Positions 24,720 through 36,075 of a DNA stretch of 64,000 bases are shown in pieces. The DNA is from Schistocerca nitens. Lineage: Eukaryota; Arthropoda; Insecta; Orthoptera; Acrididae. The notes beneath the pieces were generated by a model. The model searched no databases. It was not told where the DNA came from and saw only the letters and a list, made by a program, of their open reading frames with translations. Location: contig NC_064614.1 in NCBI RefSeq assembly GCF_023898315.1, positions 1,052,148,432-1,052,212,431 on the forward strand. Direction: 5' to 3'. Made by a program: the position numbers and the translations under genes. Positions within the stretch are counted from its first letter, which is position 1. Every line of letters begins with the position of its first letter.

Positions 24720-25732
24720 TTAACGAAATTGATGCTGAATGAAATTATTTCGTTAAAGAATAATATTTTTTTTTTTTTTTTGGTTTTCCGGCGTTAACTA
24801 TAGAACACAAGATTATCTCTATTAGCAGAAAATGGTTAATTATTGCCAAGCCGACATTTAATTATCACTGATCAAACCTACTTCGCTATACATTTAAGCT
24901 ATTTGAAAGAACGAAAATTATTAAATTTCATCATTAACTATCCGTCTAAGAATGCACAAATGTATTACTAGGTTAAAAATTCTTCAGTCTCAGGATCACT
25001 GTAAAAGAAGAACAATTTCTTAATTCACTGTTAATTTTTATCTATCTGTTCCCGATTTGCGGGTTTGGTTGATTTTTTTCTTTAGCGGAACAATTTTTTA
25101 AATGTGCCGCTGCTGCAAATCGATCGGTCGCGGCACAGCCCAGCAACACCGCTAAAAATGCTGAAAATTCTTTAAAGAAATTTTATAGATGACATGGGCA
25201 AGCTAATTTACATTAATAATACACACTTTTGATAAATTCTGACATGTTTAGATCAAACAATAATTGAACTCACATTAATTTGTAACGCCACCTCTAATGG
25301 CGGATAAATCTAGACAGAGACAAAAGACATCTACCCATTCACAAATCGCTTCAACACAGCTTCTTCTCGCATTCGCCTCTACCCAGAGAAGACCAAAGAA
25401 TACGCTGTACATGGTTCTTTTATACGACTGCTGACTATTAACATTTCTTTGTAATTTGACAATATTATTCTCCTCTGGCTAAATTTCACATCTCTGTTAT
25501 CACAGATATTGACACATTTAACAATTACATTATTAATATCGAAATATTACTATCCAAACACAGAAAGAATATTACTACAAAAAATATTACAATAATAACA
25601 AATGTCTTTTACACAAAATTCAATAATATTTTTCGTTAAATAATTACATTATATACAGATTGCTCAGAGCGGCGTATATGGTACAAATAAATTTCAGTTT
25701 GTTAATGTGTCAGTTTGCCAGGGAACGTTACA
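24720..25732 (-). repeat. 5' LTR of the Gypsy-type element
   Basis: 1013 bp, starting TGTAACGTTCCC (minus strand) at 25732 and ending at 24720. It contains a long T run near its inner end. It pairs with 15396-16646. Confidence 0.85.
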
Positions 25733-25737
25733 ATTCT

Positions 25738-26623
25738 GAATAGTTATATAGTAGAGAGAGTTAAAGTGAACTTTTTTTTCTAAGGGTGTTTTAATTTTCA
25801 TAGGTTAACTAGAGGAGGAAGGAATACCGTATGACTAAGGGATATTACTTGCACTTTAATATCTGTTGGTAATGTATTTTTGTAACAATATTTGAGGTTG
25901 CCGAGCTATGCATTGAGAAGAGGCAGGAGAGAGAGACAGAGACACCTGGGATGACATAATCATGGGGGATAAGGTTCATGGCACACCAGAGCAATGCAAG
26001 GATGGTGACCTAGGCCTACCTGGACAACTCATTACGGCTTTAGTGTGACTTCAGACTCACATTGGACACAACACTGTACTGCACACGGACCAAATTTGAC
26101 ACACCAGAGAGCAACACAACTGGAGCACTGTGTACCTTGGTCACATGCTGCTGGACCACTTCCGGTTGGCAGAAGCTGACTCTACAGGGAATCCTGCTAG
26201 CATTACTCCGCGAAACACTGGTAGTAAACGAGCCAGACCTGTTTCGGCAGCTATTATGTAAGAAATAATAATATTTACGTGGGTTCTGCACATAGACGCT
26301 ATAGAGATATCTATTACTTGTCGTCCACGTAACTCAGCGAACACATCTTAAATTACATTACCCAATTAATTATGACAATAGCGATTAATGAACTGAAAGC
26401 GCTGTGTGTGAGTGATAAATTACACACGGCACAGAAAAATTACAGATGGGGATAAGCACAATTTTATCTTCACCTAATGGTGTTTGCGAAGTAAAAAGAG
26501 ATCATATGAACGGCTTGTTTCAATAATGGTACAAGTCCGTTTTTGTTCATTCTGAGATGCAGAGTCCTAAAGTTAAATGAGTGCTGAAAAATCAGCTATT
26601 AAGATACTAGAAATATTCAAGTG
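25738..26623. other. unassigned interval
   Basis: There is no repeat or gene that I recognise. 'ggcaggagagagagacagagacacctggg' near 25925 and two overlapping ORFs of about 68-83 residues at 26040-26291 are present without domain content. Confidence 0.35.
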
Positions 26624-26625
26624 TA

Positions 26626-27932
26626 TACAGGGTGAGTCACCTAACATTACCGCTGAATATATTTCGTAAACCACATCAAATACTGACGAATCGATTCCAC
26701 AGACCGAACGTGAGGAGAGGGGCTAGTGTAATTGGTTAACACAAACCATAAAAAAATGCACGGAAGTATTTTTTTTAACACAAACCTACGTTTTTTTAAA
26801 TGGATCCTCGTTAGTTTTGTTAGCACATCTGAACATATAAACAAATCCGTAATCAGTGCCGTTTGTTGCATTGTAAAATGTTAATTACATCCGGAGTTAT
26901 TGTAACCTAAAGTTGACGCTTGAGTACCACTCCTCCGCTGTTCGATCGTGTGTATCGGAGAGCACCGAATTACGTAGGGATCGAAAGGGAACGGTGATGG
27001 ACATTAGGTACAGAAGAGACTGGAACAGCACATTACGTCCAAATGCTAACACCTTTTCATTGGTCTTTTTCACTGACGCACATGTACATTACCATGAGGG
27101 GTGAGGTACACGTACACACGTGGTTTCCGTTTTCAATTACGGAGTGGAATAGAGTGTGTCCCAACATGTCAGGCCAATAGATGTTCAATGTGGTGGCCAT
27201 CATTTGCTGCACACAATTGCAATCTCTGTCGTAATGAATGTCGTACACGTCGCAGTACATCTGGTGTAATGTCGCCGCAGGCTGCCACAATACGTTGTTT
27301 CATATCCTCTGGGGTTGTAGGCACATCACGGTACACATTCTCCTTTAACGCACCCCACAGAAAGAAGTCCAGAGGTGTAAGATCAGGAGAACGGGCTGGC
27401 CAATTAATGCGTCCTCCACGTCCTATGAAACGACCGTCGAACGTGTACCTCACCCCTCATGGTAATTTACATGTGCGTCTGTGAAAAAGACCAATAAAAA
27501 GGTGTTTGTTAGCATGTGCACGTAATGTGCTGTTCCAGTCTCTTCTGTACCTAAGGTCCATCACCGTTCCCTTTGGATCCCTACGTAATTCGGTGCTCTC
27601 CGATACACACGATCGAACAGCGGAGGAGTGGTACTCAAGCGTCAACTTTAGGTTACAATATCTCCGGATGTAATTAACATTTTACAATGCAACAAACGCC
27701 ACTGATTACGTATTTGTTTATATGTTCAGATGTGCTAACAAAACTGACGGGGTTCCATTTAAAAAAACGTAGGTTTGTGTTAAAAAACATACTTTCGTGC
27801 ATTTTTTTAGGGTTTGTATTAACCAATCACACTAGCCCTTCTCCCCACGTTCGGTCTGTGGAATCGGTTCGTCAGTATTTGATGTGGTTTACGAAATATA
27901 TCCAGCGGTAATGTTAGGTGACTCACCCTGTA
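26626..27932 (-). mobile_element. mariner-like DNA transposon with arms of about 490 bp (foldback form), internally deleted
   Basis: The ends are TACAGGGTGAGTCACCTAAC... and its inverted match ...GGTGACTCACCCTGTA, flanked by TA (26624-26625 and 27933-27934), the mariner/Tc1 target. The left arm (26626-27113) and right arm (27441-27932) are inverted copies, about 95% alike by eye. Only about 330 bp lies between them, and it encodes just the C-terminal part of a transposase on the minus strand. The element therefore cannot move by itself. The N-terminal helix-turn-helix and the first catalytic aspartates are missing. Confidence 0.85.
27169..27440 (-). pseudogene. mariner-like transposase, C-terminal fragment
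   Basis: About 90 residues. They begin at the inner edge of the right arm and contain WPARSPDLTPLDFFLWG, the block that carries the third catalytic acidic residue in mariner-family enzymes (SPDLxPxDF, a D in place of E). LKENVYRDVPTTPEDMKQRI follows, typical of a family I recall as abundant in locust genomes. The reading frame is open but is cut off exactly at the inverted-arm junction, so it is a deletion remnant and not a gene. Confidence 0.8.
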
Positions 27933-27947
27933 TATACTTGAATATAA

Positions 27948-28525
27948 TAACCCACATTACTTCTTCCATTTTGTAGATCGACATCTTGTAAGATTGGTAA
28001 TATATTAGGTAAATGTGTTGTTAGATCACTGCTTCTCCCCCTTTGTGAGGTCTTTTCATCATCAAAGCTAGAATACCAAGCAACATCACCCGACCAACGG
28101 CAGGCTTGAACGCCTCCACAAAGGCGGCAGAATCTGATCCCGGCAGAGAGTTATCTCCTCAAAGATAAGGTGGTGATTATCTTCGAAAGTTCGAATTGTA
28201 ATTCAGTCTGAACACGAAGAAAATTTTATTCGACCGCACGAACAGTCTACACTCTGCCCATAACATAAATTCAGTAACAACAGAGACGCTACAGGCAAAA
28301 AGGAACAATATATTGCTCATTGTAATATTATTTCAGATTCCAAATATCCTTTACAATTTATGTTTCATCTTTGACTTTGACATTGTACATATTATGACAG
28401 AAGAAAATAAAACTTCTCTGACTTTAGATCGCTTTCGTTTTAGGTTTGGGCTTCCCAATGCTAAGAACTCACCTACCTTTCATATTTCACATATTTTCGC
28501 GGTTGCGAATACTATGAATAGTGAA
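27948..28525. other. unassigned AT-rich interval
   Basis: No gene or repeat signature. A 71-residue ORF at 28313-28528 (+) is AT-rich and looks accidental. Confidence 0.35.
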
Positions 28526-28529
28526 TAAA

Positions 28530-28765
28530 CCACGAGGTTTTATTGGAAAACCATGCTTCCGAAGTTTTGTTCCGGAAACCGTTGAAGCTTTTCAAATAAA
28601 ACATACTGTAAGAACTTCCCTGTTTGTACATAATTACCCTAGAGACGAACATATTTCTCTCAACGGAGGACCAGTTTGTTGATAGTGTCACTGTAGAAAG
28701 ATTGACGCTGTTATCGGAGCCACGACCTAACGTCTGCTTGCACGGCATCATCACTTTTTAAAGTG
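28530..28765 (-). pseudogene. mariner-like (DD34D/SETMAR type) transposase C-terminal remnant
   Basis: On the minus strand SDDAVQADVRSWLR is followed, in a shifted frame, by FYSDTINKLVLR, EKYVRL and GNYVQTGKF. This is the order of the mariner C-terminus ('...DDEVQ.AV..WLR...FY..GI.KLV.RWEKCI...GDYVEK'). In-frame stops and a frame change show decay. Only the last third of the protein is present and no terminal repeats are visible, so the copy is old. Confidence 0.55.
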
Positions 28766-31700
28766 AAGTCCTCGAAGGTGTTATTTAGGTATTTGGAAGA
28801 ACTAATGGCATGTTTCAGAGACATAACGGTGAACCCAGCTTTCAACACGTGTCACAATGTTGTTGAGGAACCCAACAACCTCATCCTGATAACACAAAAT
28901 GAGTTATTTATAGAAGTCCATTCTCCTCTGTCTCATGTCAGGAGATGGCATGCGAGGTACCCACCGCAGATAGAACTTTCTGTATCTAATTTCTGCAGTG
29001 ATACTGTACATACTCTTGAGATATGCAGCACTTATCTGTGAAATGTGTCTGTGTTATCCGGTGAGTGTTCTCTTCGTGAATCCTATCCCTGTGAGTTTCG
29101 GCGGTTTCGTACGCAGTCGTCCTCTCTGAGCTCTGTCACACAAGCAGAGGTTAGCATCACCAGTTCATTGACTAAAAGCACGAACAACTCAATGTCGCCC
29201 ATTAATGATGTCGATCCAATCATCATCATACAAAATTTTCACGGTAGCATGGATTTCAATTATAGGCACGTTTCCTACGGTCAGAAACCACTATAGCACC
29301 CTGTTCCTCACTTGCCGACATCGTTACGTTTCACACTGCCATGTTACACGCTGCAATTCGGAACCCTCTAATGGTAGTGTTGGAACTTGCGCCAACGGAA
29401 GCGGGGAATGTCTGCCAAGTAATAAGCATGACATTTATAGAGGAACTTAATAATTATTTTTCTTATTGATAAATGTATAGATTAATATTCGACTCACATA
29501 CCAAAGATTAATGTGAAAAGTATTTAACACTGATGGACAAAAAAGATTTACGCTCTTCGTTTATTAGTTTTAGTATTAGATACCGTGCGTTGTTCTCATA
29601 TCCTGGTGATAAGACGTGCTATGTAATTTTAAAGTGAAATTGTGTTATATAATGAACGCAATTTATAAACCATATGATTTTCTGACTTACAATACCATGG
29701 ATCGCAGCTCCCGTAACTCTGGAAAGTTATTATTATTTTAATTTTGTATGGAGAATTTAGAAGCAGGCGACGATCTTCACGACGGCGCTGCTCAACAATA
29801 CAGGTACTCGAATGTGTTCATCTCATCGTACGTTCGCATACATTTGAGTGTGTACCAGTATAACTGTACTTATGACGCATTGCCTTCGCAGTATTAATTC
29901 GTAATTTGAACCACTCACTCGCGAATGTATGTGCCTTCTTATTTTGAGTAGTCACTCGGGTGTATTCGTTAATATCATTACTTTTAATATCGAGTAGCTT
30001 AGTTTCCACAATTGACCTTTGCCTGTGTCGCAACAGCGCTTCACGCTAAATATTTATGACGCGACATTCATACGAACTCTCATTTCAAAATTACGACACC
30101 GGCTGACTAGGATTCCAACAATTTAACAGGGCGGTTACACGTTGATACCTCAACAGGCACTGAGAACAGAATAAAAAATTTGAAGTCATTTCTTGCAGCA
30201 TGCCCTAGTACTGCAATGGGATACGTACTTGGAATAAGTACATATATACTATCCAAAAGCTAAGAACACAAAGTAAAAGATAGTACTGCATCAACTTCTG
30301 TGATCTTATGTGGGCAGTTTCGGCTGACAGGAAAATAATCCGTTATATTCAGAGATATAAATCTAATGTACTTTATACCTTACGCAACCTGTTCAGGTTA
30401 GCAGAGTAGCAATTCTTTTATTACAACATTTCATTTGTAACTTTAAAACTGGTGTAAAATACTATAGCGTAGTATTTTGTAAGGATGCAGTAAAGCGTAA
30501 CCACTAAAAGCCCAAAATTAATTTATATTCCGTTGTTGTAGCAACGCGCTGTCAATAACACGACGATAATAGCATGGCCGAAACTTAATTTGAAACAACA
30601 GAACTAAATAAAAAGTAATAAGAAGTAGTAGCGATACAGTTAACACATAAACACATACTGTGCTAAAAATAATAATCAGCGTGAAATGTGCAGAAAAAGG
30701 GACATTTTTAAACAGAAAATACATTCGATCTAGCAACGGTGGTGTGAGAGAAATCTGAATGATGCATGACGAATGCAAGCCACGAGACATACAAAGAAGG
30801 AAATATCATTTCAGAAGACAACTTAATCCCTGCGAGTCTTACAGTCTTGCACATTGCGACAGGTTGTTCTAGTGTCGCACATAGCTGGCTATACGGCGTA
30901 GGTCATATTTCCGAGATTCCACTGTGTATTCAAAAGAAACTTAAAATTCATATGGCCAGAGGCAACAGAGAGAATCTGAACAACAATACTGGAATCCTTA
31001 ACTGAGGTTCTGCTTCTTCGTGCCTTTGGGCATTGTTGAAGTTAGTGCGGCTGTCAAAGCACACTCAATAATGCATGACGGAGGAAAATACAGTCACGAG
31101 TAATATTCCGCAATTCCTCCAGATGACACCGCTGCAATACGAATCTTCTCCATTCGAAGTATCTGCGGCGTAACTTTTCATAGCTGTTTCTACAGCCAAT
31201 ATTCCGCCTTTAAATATGAATGAAGCCGTTGCGGTGGCAGTACAATGAATGTTTGATGGTAGCTGGGAATGAGCCGATTCCGAGGGTCTCTTGGGTGCAG
31301 CTGTTCCGTCGCCAGGACGCAGCGCCGTCGCTGAGAATTCAGAGTCCCTCCTCGTGGAAATTTCATGAGAAAAGCCTGTAGAAACTTGGTACGCACAGAA
31401 GCCAGCGACAACTCTTTTTTACAAAATAATCAGTAGTTTCTTTTGGAAAGTAAGAGTGTTTTTTAATAAATAGTTTCTGAAAACATTTCTACAATCTCAC
31501 TGCAGTCATAACAAACAAAAATAACTGTAGCCCGCGTCACGTAGGACGGCGCTTCCGCCCGTGAAGGCGGAGCCGTAAGGAAGAGTGGAGGGACGAGAAC
31601 TGCACACGCGCGGCAGCAGAGAGCGGGCAAAAGAAGTGCACGTTGCCGAACTGCATTTGCTGCGATCAAGTCAGGCTCATTTGCCTACGGTACATCGTAT

Positions 31701-32314
31701 AATACCGTCAAGTCTGTGTGGGGGATAGTACTTATTAAAACCAATTTCGATCAAGCGTCACGAGAGAAGTATTAATTCACGTCTTGACGACGTTGCATTC
31801 ACTTCTCCACAGATTTACTCTGCGTGTAGGGAGGCGAGAACAGCTGGCGCCGCTTTGTGAAGACGTGAAGTACAATTTCTCCCAAAATATACAGTTGTGT
31901 AACTGCTTGCAATAATGAGTCTTCTGGCCATCAATTACAGTGGTACTCACTTGAAGATGGCCAGAAGACTGCACCGAAATATCGTGGCGGGACGTTACTG
32001 ACATCCGTCAGTTCTCCCGTGTTTTTATGGAACAATCAGAACGCCGGGAAATCTTTAAACATCACATCATTATATTTGCTTGGACAACTGCTTCTACTCA
32101 ATACAATGTTTAAAAATGTTGAAGCTGTATGTGTGGATGAATTTGACTTTAGTTAAGTGTACTCACTGCACATAAAAAAGAATTAGCTACGAAGTTCTCA
32201 TTGTTATGTATCCAGCTGATATATTGACCAACACATTTTTTAAGCCATGAGTCTTGAAAACTAAGAAATATTATTCATTTGTTCCAAAGTCAACATCGTA
32301 GTACCATCGCCACT
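28766..32314. other. long unassigned interval (28.8-32.3 kb)
   Basis: Mostly AT-rich with no ORF above about 92 residues. A GC-richer patch lies at about 31190-31680 ('cgcagcgccgtcgctgag', 'cacgcgcggcagcagagagcgggc') with no recognisable coding. A strong hairpin at 31918-31970 is listed separately. I cannot support any host exon here. Confidence 0.4.
31918..31970 (+). repeat. 15-bp perfect inverted repeat (hairpin) followed by a 'ccgaaatatcgtgg' motif
   Basis: agtcttctggccatc (31918-31932) pairs perfectly with gatggccagaagact (31956-31970) across a 23-base loop. The right arm is followed at once by 'gcaccgaaatatcgtggcggg'. The combination 'gaagatggcc...ggcc...cgaaa' is one I associate with the tails of insect Penelope-like elements. 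It may therefore be an isolated 3' end of such an element, or an independent structured RNA signal. Confidence 0.5.
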
Positions 32315-32680
32315 TCAATTTGAGTCGGTTTCCAAACAATCTGACTTTAAATTTACGATGATGGGTTCAAGGCTTATATTCATCATCGCTTCCCTGTAAA
32401 ATTCCTCTTTCTGAAGAGTATCAGCAAGCCGCACAGACTGTACCCACGCTATAGGTGAGATATTGTCTATTGAAGCATGCACCAGTGATTCAGTGTACGT
32501 TATCTTGTATGTTTTGTTTTTGTCTCCCACATAGCCTTAACCTTTGCCCAAATTAATTCCATGGTGCTACACTGACAGTGACATGTGGGTAAACGGAAAA
32601 CTGTGTGCCCCATGCAAGAAAGTCAAGTTTGTACGTTGTCACTTGACATGTATAAACTAACGAACTGCAGGAGATGGGCA
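32315..32680 (-). pseudogene. IS630/Tc1-type DDE transposase C-terminal remnant
   Basis: On the minus strand GHTVFRLPTCHCQCSTMELIWAKVK matches the DDE block 'GHtVlRLPPYHC.fNPIELiWa.vK' in order and spacing (shown here only as the short motifs GHTVFRLP and MELIWAKVK; E is the third catalytic residue). After a frame change comes a stretch with SLVHASIDNISPIAWVQSV, then LADTLQKEEF and LEPIIVNLKSD. These fit the C-terminal helical tail of the same family ('...W..cv.H....e..F.....').  The remainder of the transposase is not visible upstream, so this is a decayed 3' fragment. Confidence 0.6.
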
Positions 32681-32689
32681 CGATTCGGG

Positions 32690-34500
32690 TTTATACTGTG
32701 GTTCATATTTTTAGTTTTAAGCCATGGAAAAATATTCGCTTGTCTTGTGTTTGTATTTTGTGTTATCTCTGTAACAGCTGAATTATAACAGGCAATGACC
32801 GACTTCGGAGCAAGGTATCACAAGAATTGTGAATCATGTCACGAAACTGCAGCATTCACTTCCGAACGGTAGTACCTGCTGCTTTCTTACACGTAAATAC
32901 AAGTTTATCCTCAGAAACAAAACCAGAAGAAGAGCCAGTGTACAGAATAATTATCCGAGAACCTATTCTTAAGAGAACTCTAAACCTCCAGTACCATCAC
33001 TCATTTTTCAGCATATCTTCCTGAAATGATTGTAATTGACTCATATTTCATTAAGATAATACATTGTCGAACTACCTCCTTCTCCTCTATCGTGAATCTT
33101 TTATTTGGGATATAGTTCGTGCTGCACCTCTGTCACTTCTTTGAACTAAAAACTCTCTTCTCAACATATCTGGAACGAACGTCTTTTAAAATTATTTACA
33201 TTGACGAGGCGCTTCCCATCGAAGCCAATTTTCTCCTGCGTAACTGTAACACGTTCTTGTTAATGTCAGGCGTTCATCATTCACATGGAACACTTTAAAA
33301 CACGTTGTTAAAACTACCCATTTGTGTTACAAGTTCCTTGTGATTTCGATGCTTTCCAGGCGACATGAAACGAACTTTTTCTACAGCTCCTACTCTTCTG
33401 ACACTTTCGTTTGCAATTCTCTTTATAATTCTCTTGAGGACACCACATGGTTATGGAGTCCATTCTTGTGTCTTCAAATGTCAACAGTGAGAGACCTGCT
33501 TCCAGATTCACTTTGGAAAAAGTTATAAATGTGGTTAATAATCCCCCTCGTCTGGTTGTGAAGCACTTCACATTTATTGCCGTCACCAGACTATTTATTC
33601 ACACGTAAACATTTACCGATACACGTTCACAACTATACTGCCACAAGAAAAAGAAAAAAGAAACATGACAATTGAATGAATAATTCAGTTGTCGCGAAGT
33701 ACGGAAACAGTGCAGCATGTAGGAGCGGAATTCTCGCTGTCAGGCCGTACGTAACTCGGTGCTAGCCGCCAGAAGGAGAATGAATGCTATTGGCTGCCAG
33801 TGGCCAGTGGAAGGGGATGAGCAGAACGGCTGAAATTGGGCCGCCTTGCAACATGACGCGGACTTTAATTGAACAATAATACAACGAATCATTCACTCCG
33901 TACCCTATCCCGAAGCAACTTCCACTCCCTCACGTAAACAATGGCGTCTGCCCTAATATTTATCGGCCCTACCAACTATAACACTTCCGCACACATCCCA
34001 CCTCATATCAGGGCTGCATCTTCTTCTTTCTCCAATTCATACAACGGCCCTGACCAAACAAGAGATTCATCACACTTTCAGTCTTCCCACTATCCTTCCA
34101 ATACTTGCATTCATCTTCGCAGGGCTGAGCCATATATTTATACTTACATCAGTCAACACAACGAAAGATATTTTCCCTTCCCTAATTTTTGGTTTCCGTG
34201 TTGGTCGTTTAGTTTTTATTAAAAGTCCAGTGATCCTTTTTTCTTAAAAAAAGAGAAAGGACATCCTCTCTGTCACCGTTTAAAGTATATATCTTTGTTT
34301 TATCTTTGTCTTGAAGTCCTACTTCTAAAGCTTTTGGCTAACGAGCGGAATGGTCTACCGCTGATACCTCACTCTCCGCACATATTGTGCTAGGAGGATA
34401 ACCTACCAAATAAAAAGGAACAACCCACAATCTGAAGCAGGAAAATAGTTTTAACAAAAGAATTATCACTCAAGAAATGTCATAATTTAATTAAGCATAG
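32690..34500. other. unassigned interval with one ATG in good context
   Basis: The ORF 33941-34222 (+, 93 aa, MASALIFIGPTNYNTSAHIPP...) starts in the context 'aacaATGG', good for animal initiation. It lies just downstream of a GC-richer stretch (33700-33860, 'gaattctcgctgtcaggccgtacgtaactcggtgctagccgcc'). The protein is Ser/His/Tyr-rich with no domain. It could be a first exon, but there is no splice or homology support. Confidence 0.25.
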
Positions 34501-34509
34501 ATAATTTGA

Positions 34510-34640
34510 TATCCCCCCCATGAACCATGGCCCTTGCCGTTGGTGGGGCGGCTTGCGTGCCTCAGCGATACAGATGGCCGTACAGTAGGTGCAACCACAA
34601 CGGAGGGGTTGGTTCCTGAAGTTCCTACCCATGTCCACCA
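34510..34640 (+). mobile_element. short fragment of the leader of the CFDP2-like LINE family
   Basis: 'catgaaccatggcccttgccgttggtgggg', 'tgcctcagcgatacagatggccgtac' and 'ggtgcaaccacaacggaggggt' match the leader at 60915-61060 of the LINE on the right edge, with an internal gap before 'ggttcctgaag'. No ORF follows. Confidence 0.75.
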
Positions 34641-35009
34641 ATGCGTATGAAAGCGAGGTTATACCTGCCCTGCTTGAGAGCTAAGATTTTACTTGAATGG
34701 GAATACTGAGAAACCTCGCATGTCCAGAAAACTAAACGTTTCAGGAGATACAAAAACCATTCCAGGTCTTAAATTTAATCTCAAATTTCGTTTTACTTAC
34801 AATTTTTTTTTTAAATTAATGTTGACGGAAGAATTTCAATGCAGTGTAGACAAACTTGATTCATTTTCCTGACATTAAGCTAAAATTTATGTAGTAAACT
34901 TATGAGCTTCCTCAATATTTCGTAATAAATAAGCATCAATCGTTACTTAACTACCACTTTACCGCTAATGTGGCGAAAAGAAAAATTAAGCATATTTGCC
35001 GTTCTCTTG

Positions 35010-36075
35010 GCGCTTTATACCATATATAGTTAGTTCTTCCACAAATGTTGGCCATTTCTGGACTATTTCTGCTTTTGGTAGGAATGGCCTTGGTAGGAAC
35101 TGCCTTAGGCCATGCATTTTCTTCTCATTTATGGACACATGATCTTGCTAAACCTGACTTACAGAGGTGGTGGAATTACAGAAGGGTTAGCCTGTAGGAA
35201 TGTATGCTCCTCTGCTCCGTCACTGAATGGCCTAATTGTAACACGAATACTTTCGTGGGTAAAGTGGGACCGCATGAACTGTGTTATGCGATAGTCCTGT
35301 TGCTTATTTCTTATTTCTTTGTGTAGCCCTTCCTTGAGTTTCAAGGGAAATAGCATTCTTTTGGTAGAAAATTGGCCACCATTTATTAAAATTTAGCAGT
35401 TCTGGTTTTTGTATTTTCACTTCAAAATTAATATTCTTGCTAACTGTATGCACATATTTTTCAGCAGTTACATTCTGTCACACTGATTTTCCATTTTACC
35501 ATGCTGAAATCCCTATCACATGGAAGGTAACTTATTGGAAAGTAATGGGTGATATACCGAAATCTTCCATGTGTCACAAGTATAGCTTTCATTAAGGCCT
35601 CCGCAAGAACCGGGGAAGAAGTGAAAGTTTTTAACCTGTTGTCTAACATTTTCATTTATGTAATAACAAAGAATTGAATAGACTTCATCAGGCGTTTCTC
35701 ATGCTGTCCATCCATATAAAAGTAAAACTTAGCCTTTCTTTTCCGTCAGTCAAGCACATTAAAGACATTTACTGGAAGATGACCCTAGCAAAACACGTGT
35801 TTTATTGGTATCTGAACCAATTGCATGTTCTGCGTAATATCAAACGAGAGGCGTGTAATGGTAGAGTCTGTTTGAGTTTTCTTCAAACTGCATGTAATTT
35901 TGTGCAGAATTTATAAGCACACCGCTCGTCCATTATTAACTCAGCTGTTTCTGCCCTTTTAGCAGCATCATTCGGAGGCTGACTTGAATTTTACACAGAG
36001 TTCTTCACATTTAAAAAACGTGTTCCGTTGCGGCTGCCAAATTTTAAATAAAAATGACAAAGGAAAATTCTCTAA
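35010..36075 (-). pseudogene. decayed gene with a DUF7869-like domain (probably transposon-derived)
   Basis: Reading the minus strand from 36075 to 35010, blocks appear in the order I recall for DUF7869-type proteins. They are a His/Cys and Ala-rich helix (CEELCVKF; AAKRAETAELIMDER), then 'STITRLSFDI' and IPIKHVF (a beta-strand 'ltFDf...lP..pv...fY'), then 'AKFYFYMDGQHEKR' and 'CGGLN' (normally D-CGGQN-KN). After those come YLPCDRDFSMVK (normally GHSFLPCDRDFG.I), the 'FNKWW' block, and EEHTFLQANPSVIPPP. Several stops and frame changes lie between them, so it is a pseudogene. Proteins of this type are multicopy in many invertebrates and look like RNase H-fold transposases. That functional idea is an inference from recalled family patterns. 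Confidence 0.6.

Larger units (their letters stand above)
15396..25732 (-). mobile_element. Ty3/Gypsy-type LTR retrotransposon, broken
   Basis: An element of about 10.3 kb on the minus strand with both LTRs and a 5-bp target duplication attct (15391-15395 and 25733-25737). Parts from right to left are: 5' LTR (24720-25732), primer-binding site, gag-like region, pol with protease, reverse transcriptase, RNase H and integrase in Gypsy order, about 2.1 kb without recognised coding, a purine tract (ccagggggcaa), and the 3' LTR (15396-16646). I see no envelope gene. It is broken, with a few breaks in pol. The LTRs have diverged at several positions and differ in length (1251 against 1013 bp), so it is clearly older than the short LTR element at 11415. 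Confidence 0.9.
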
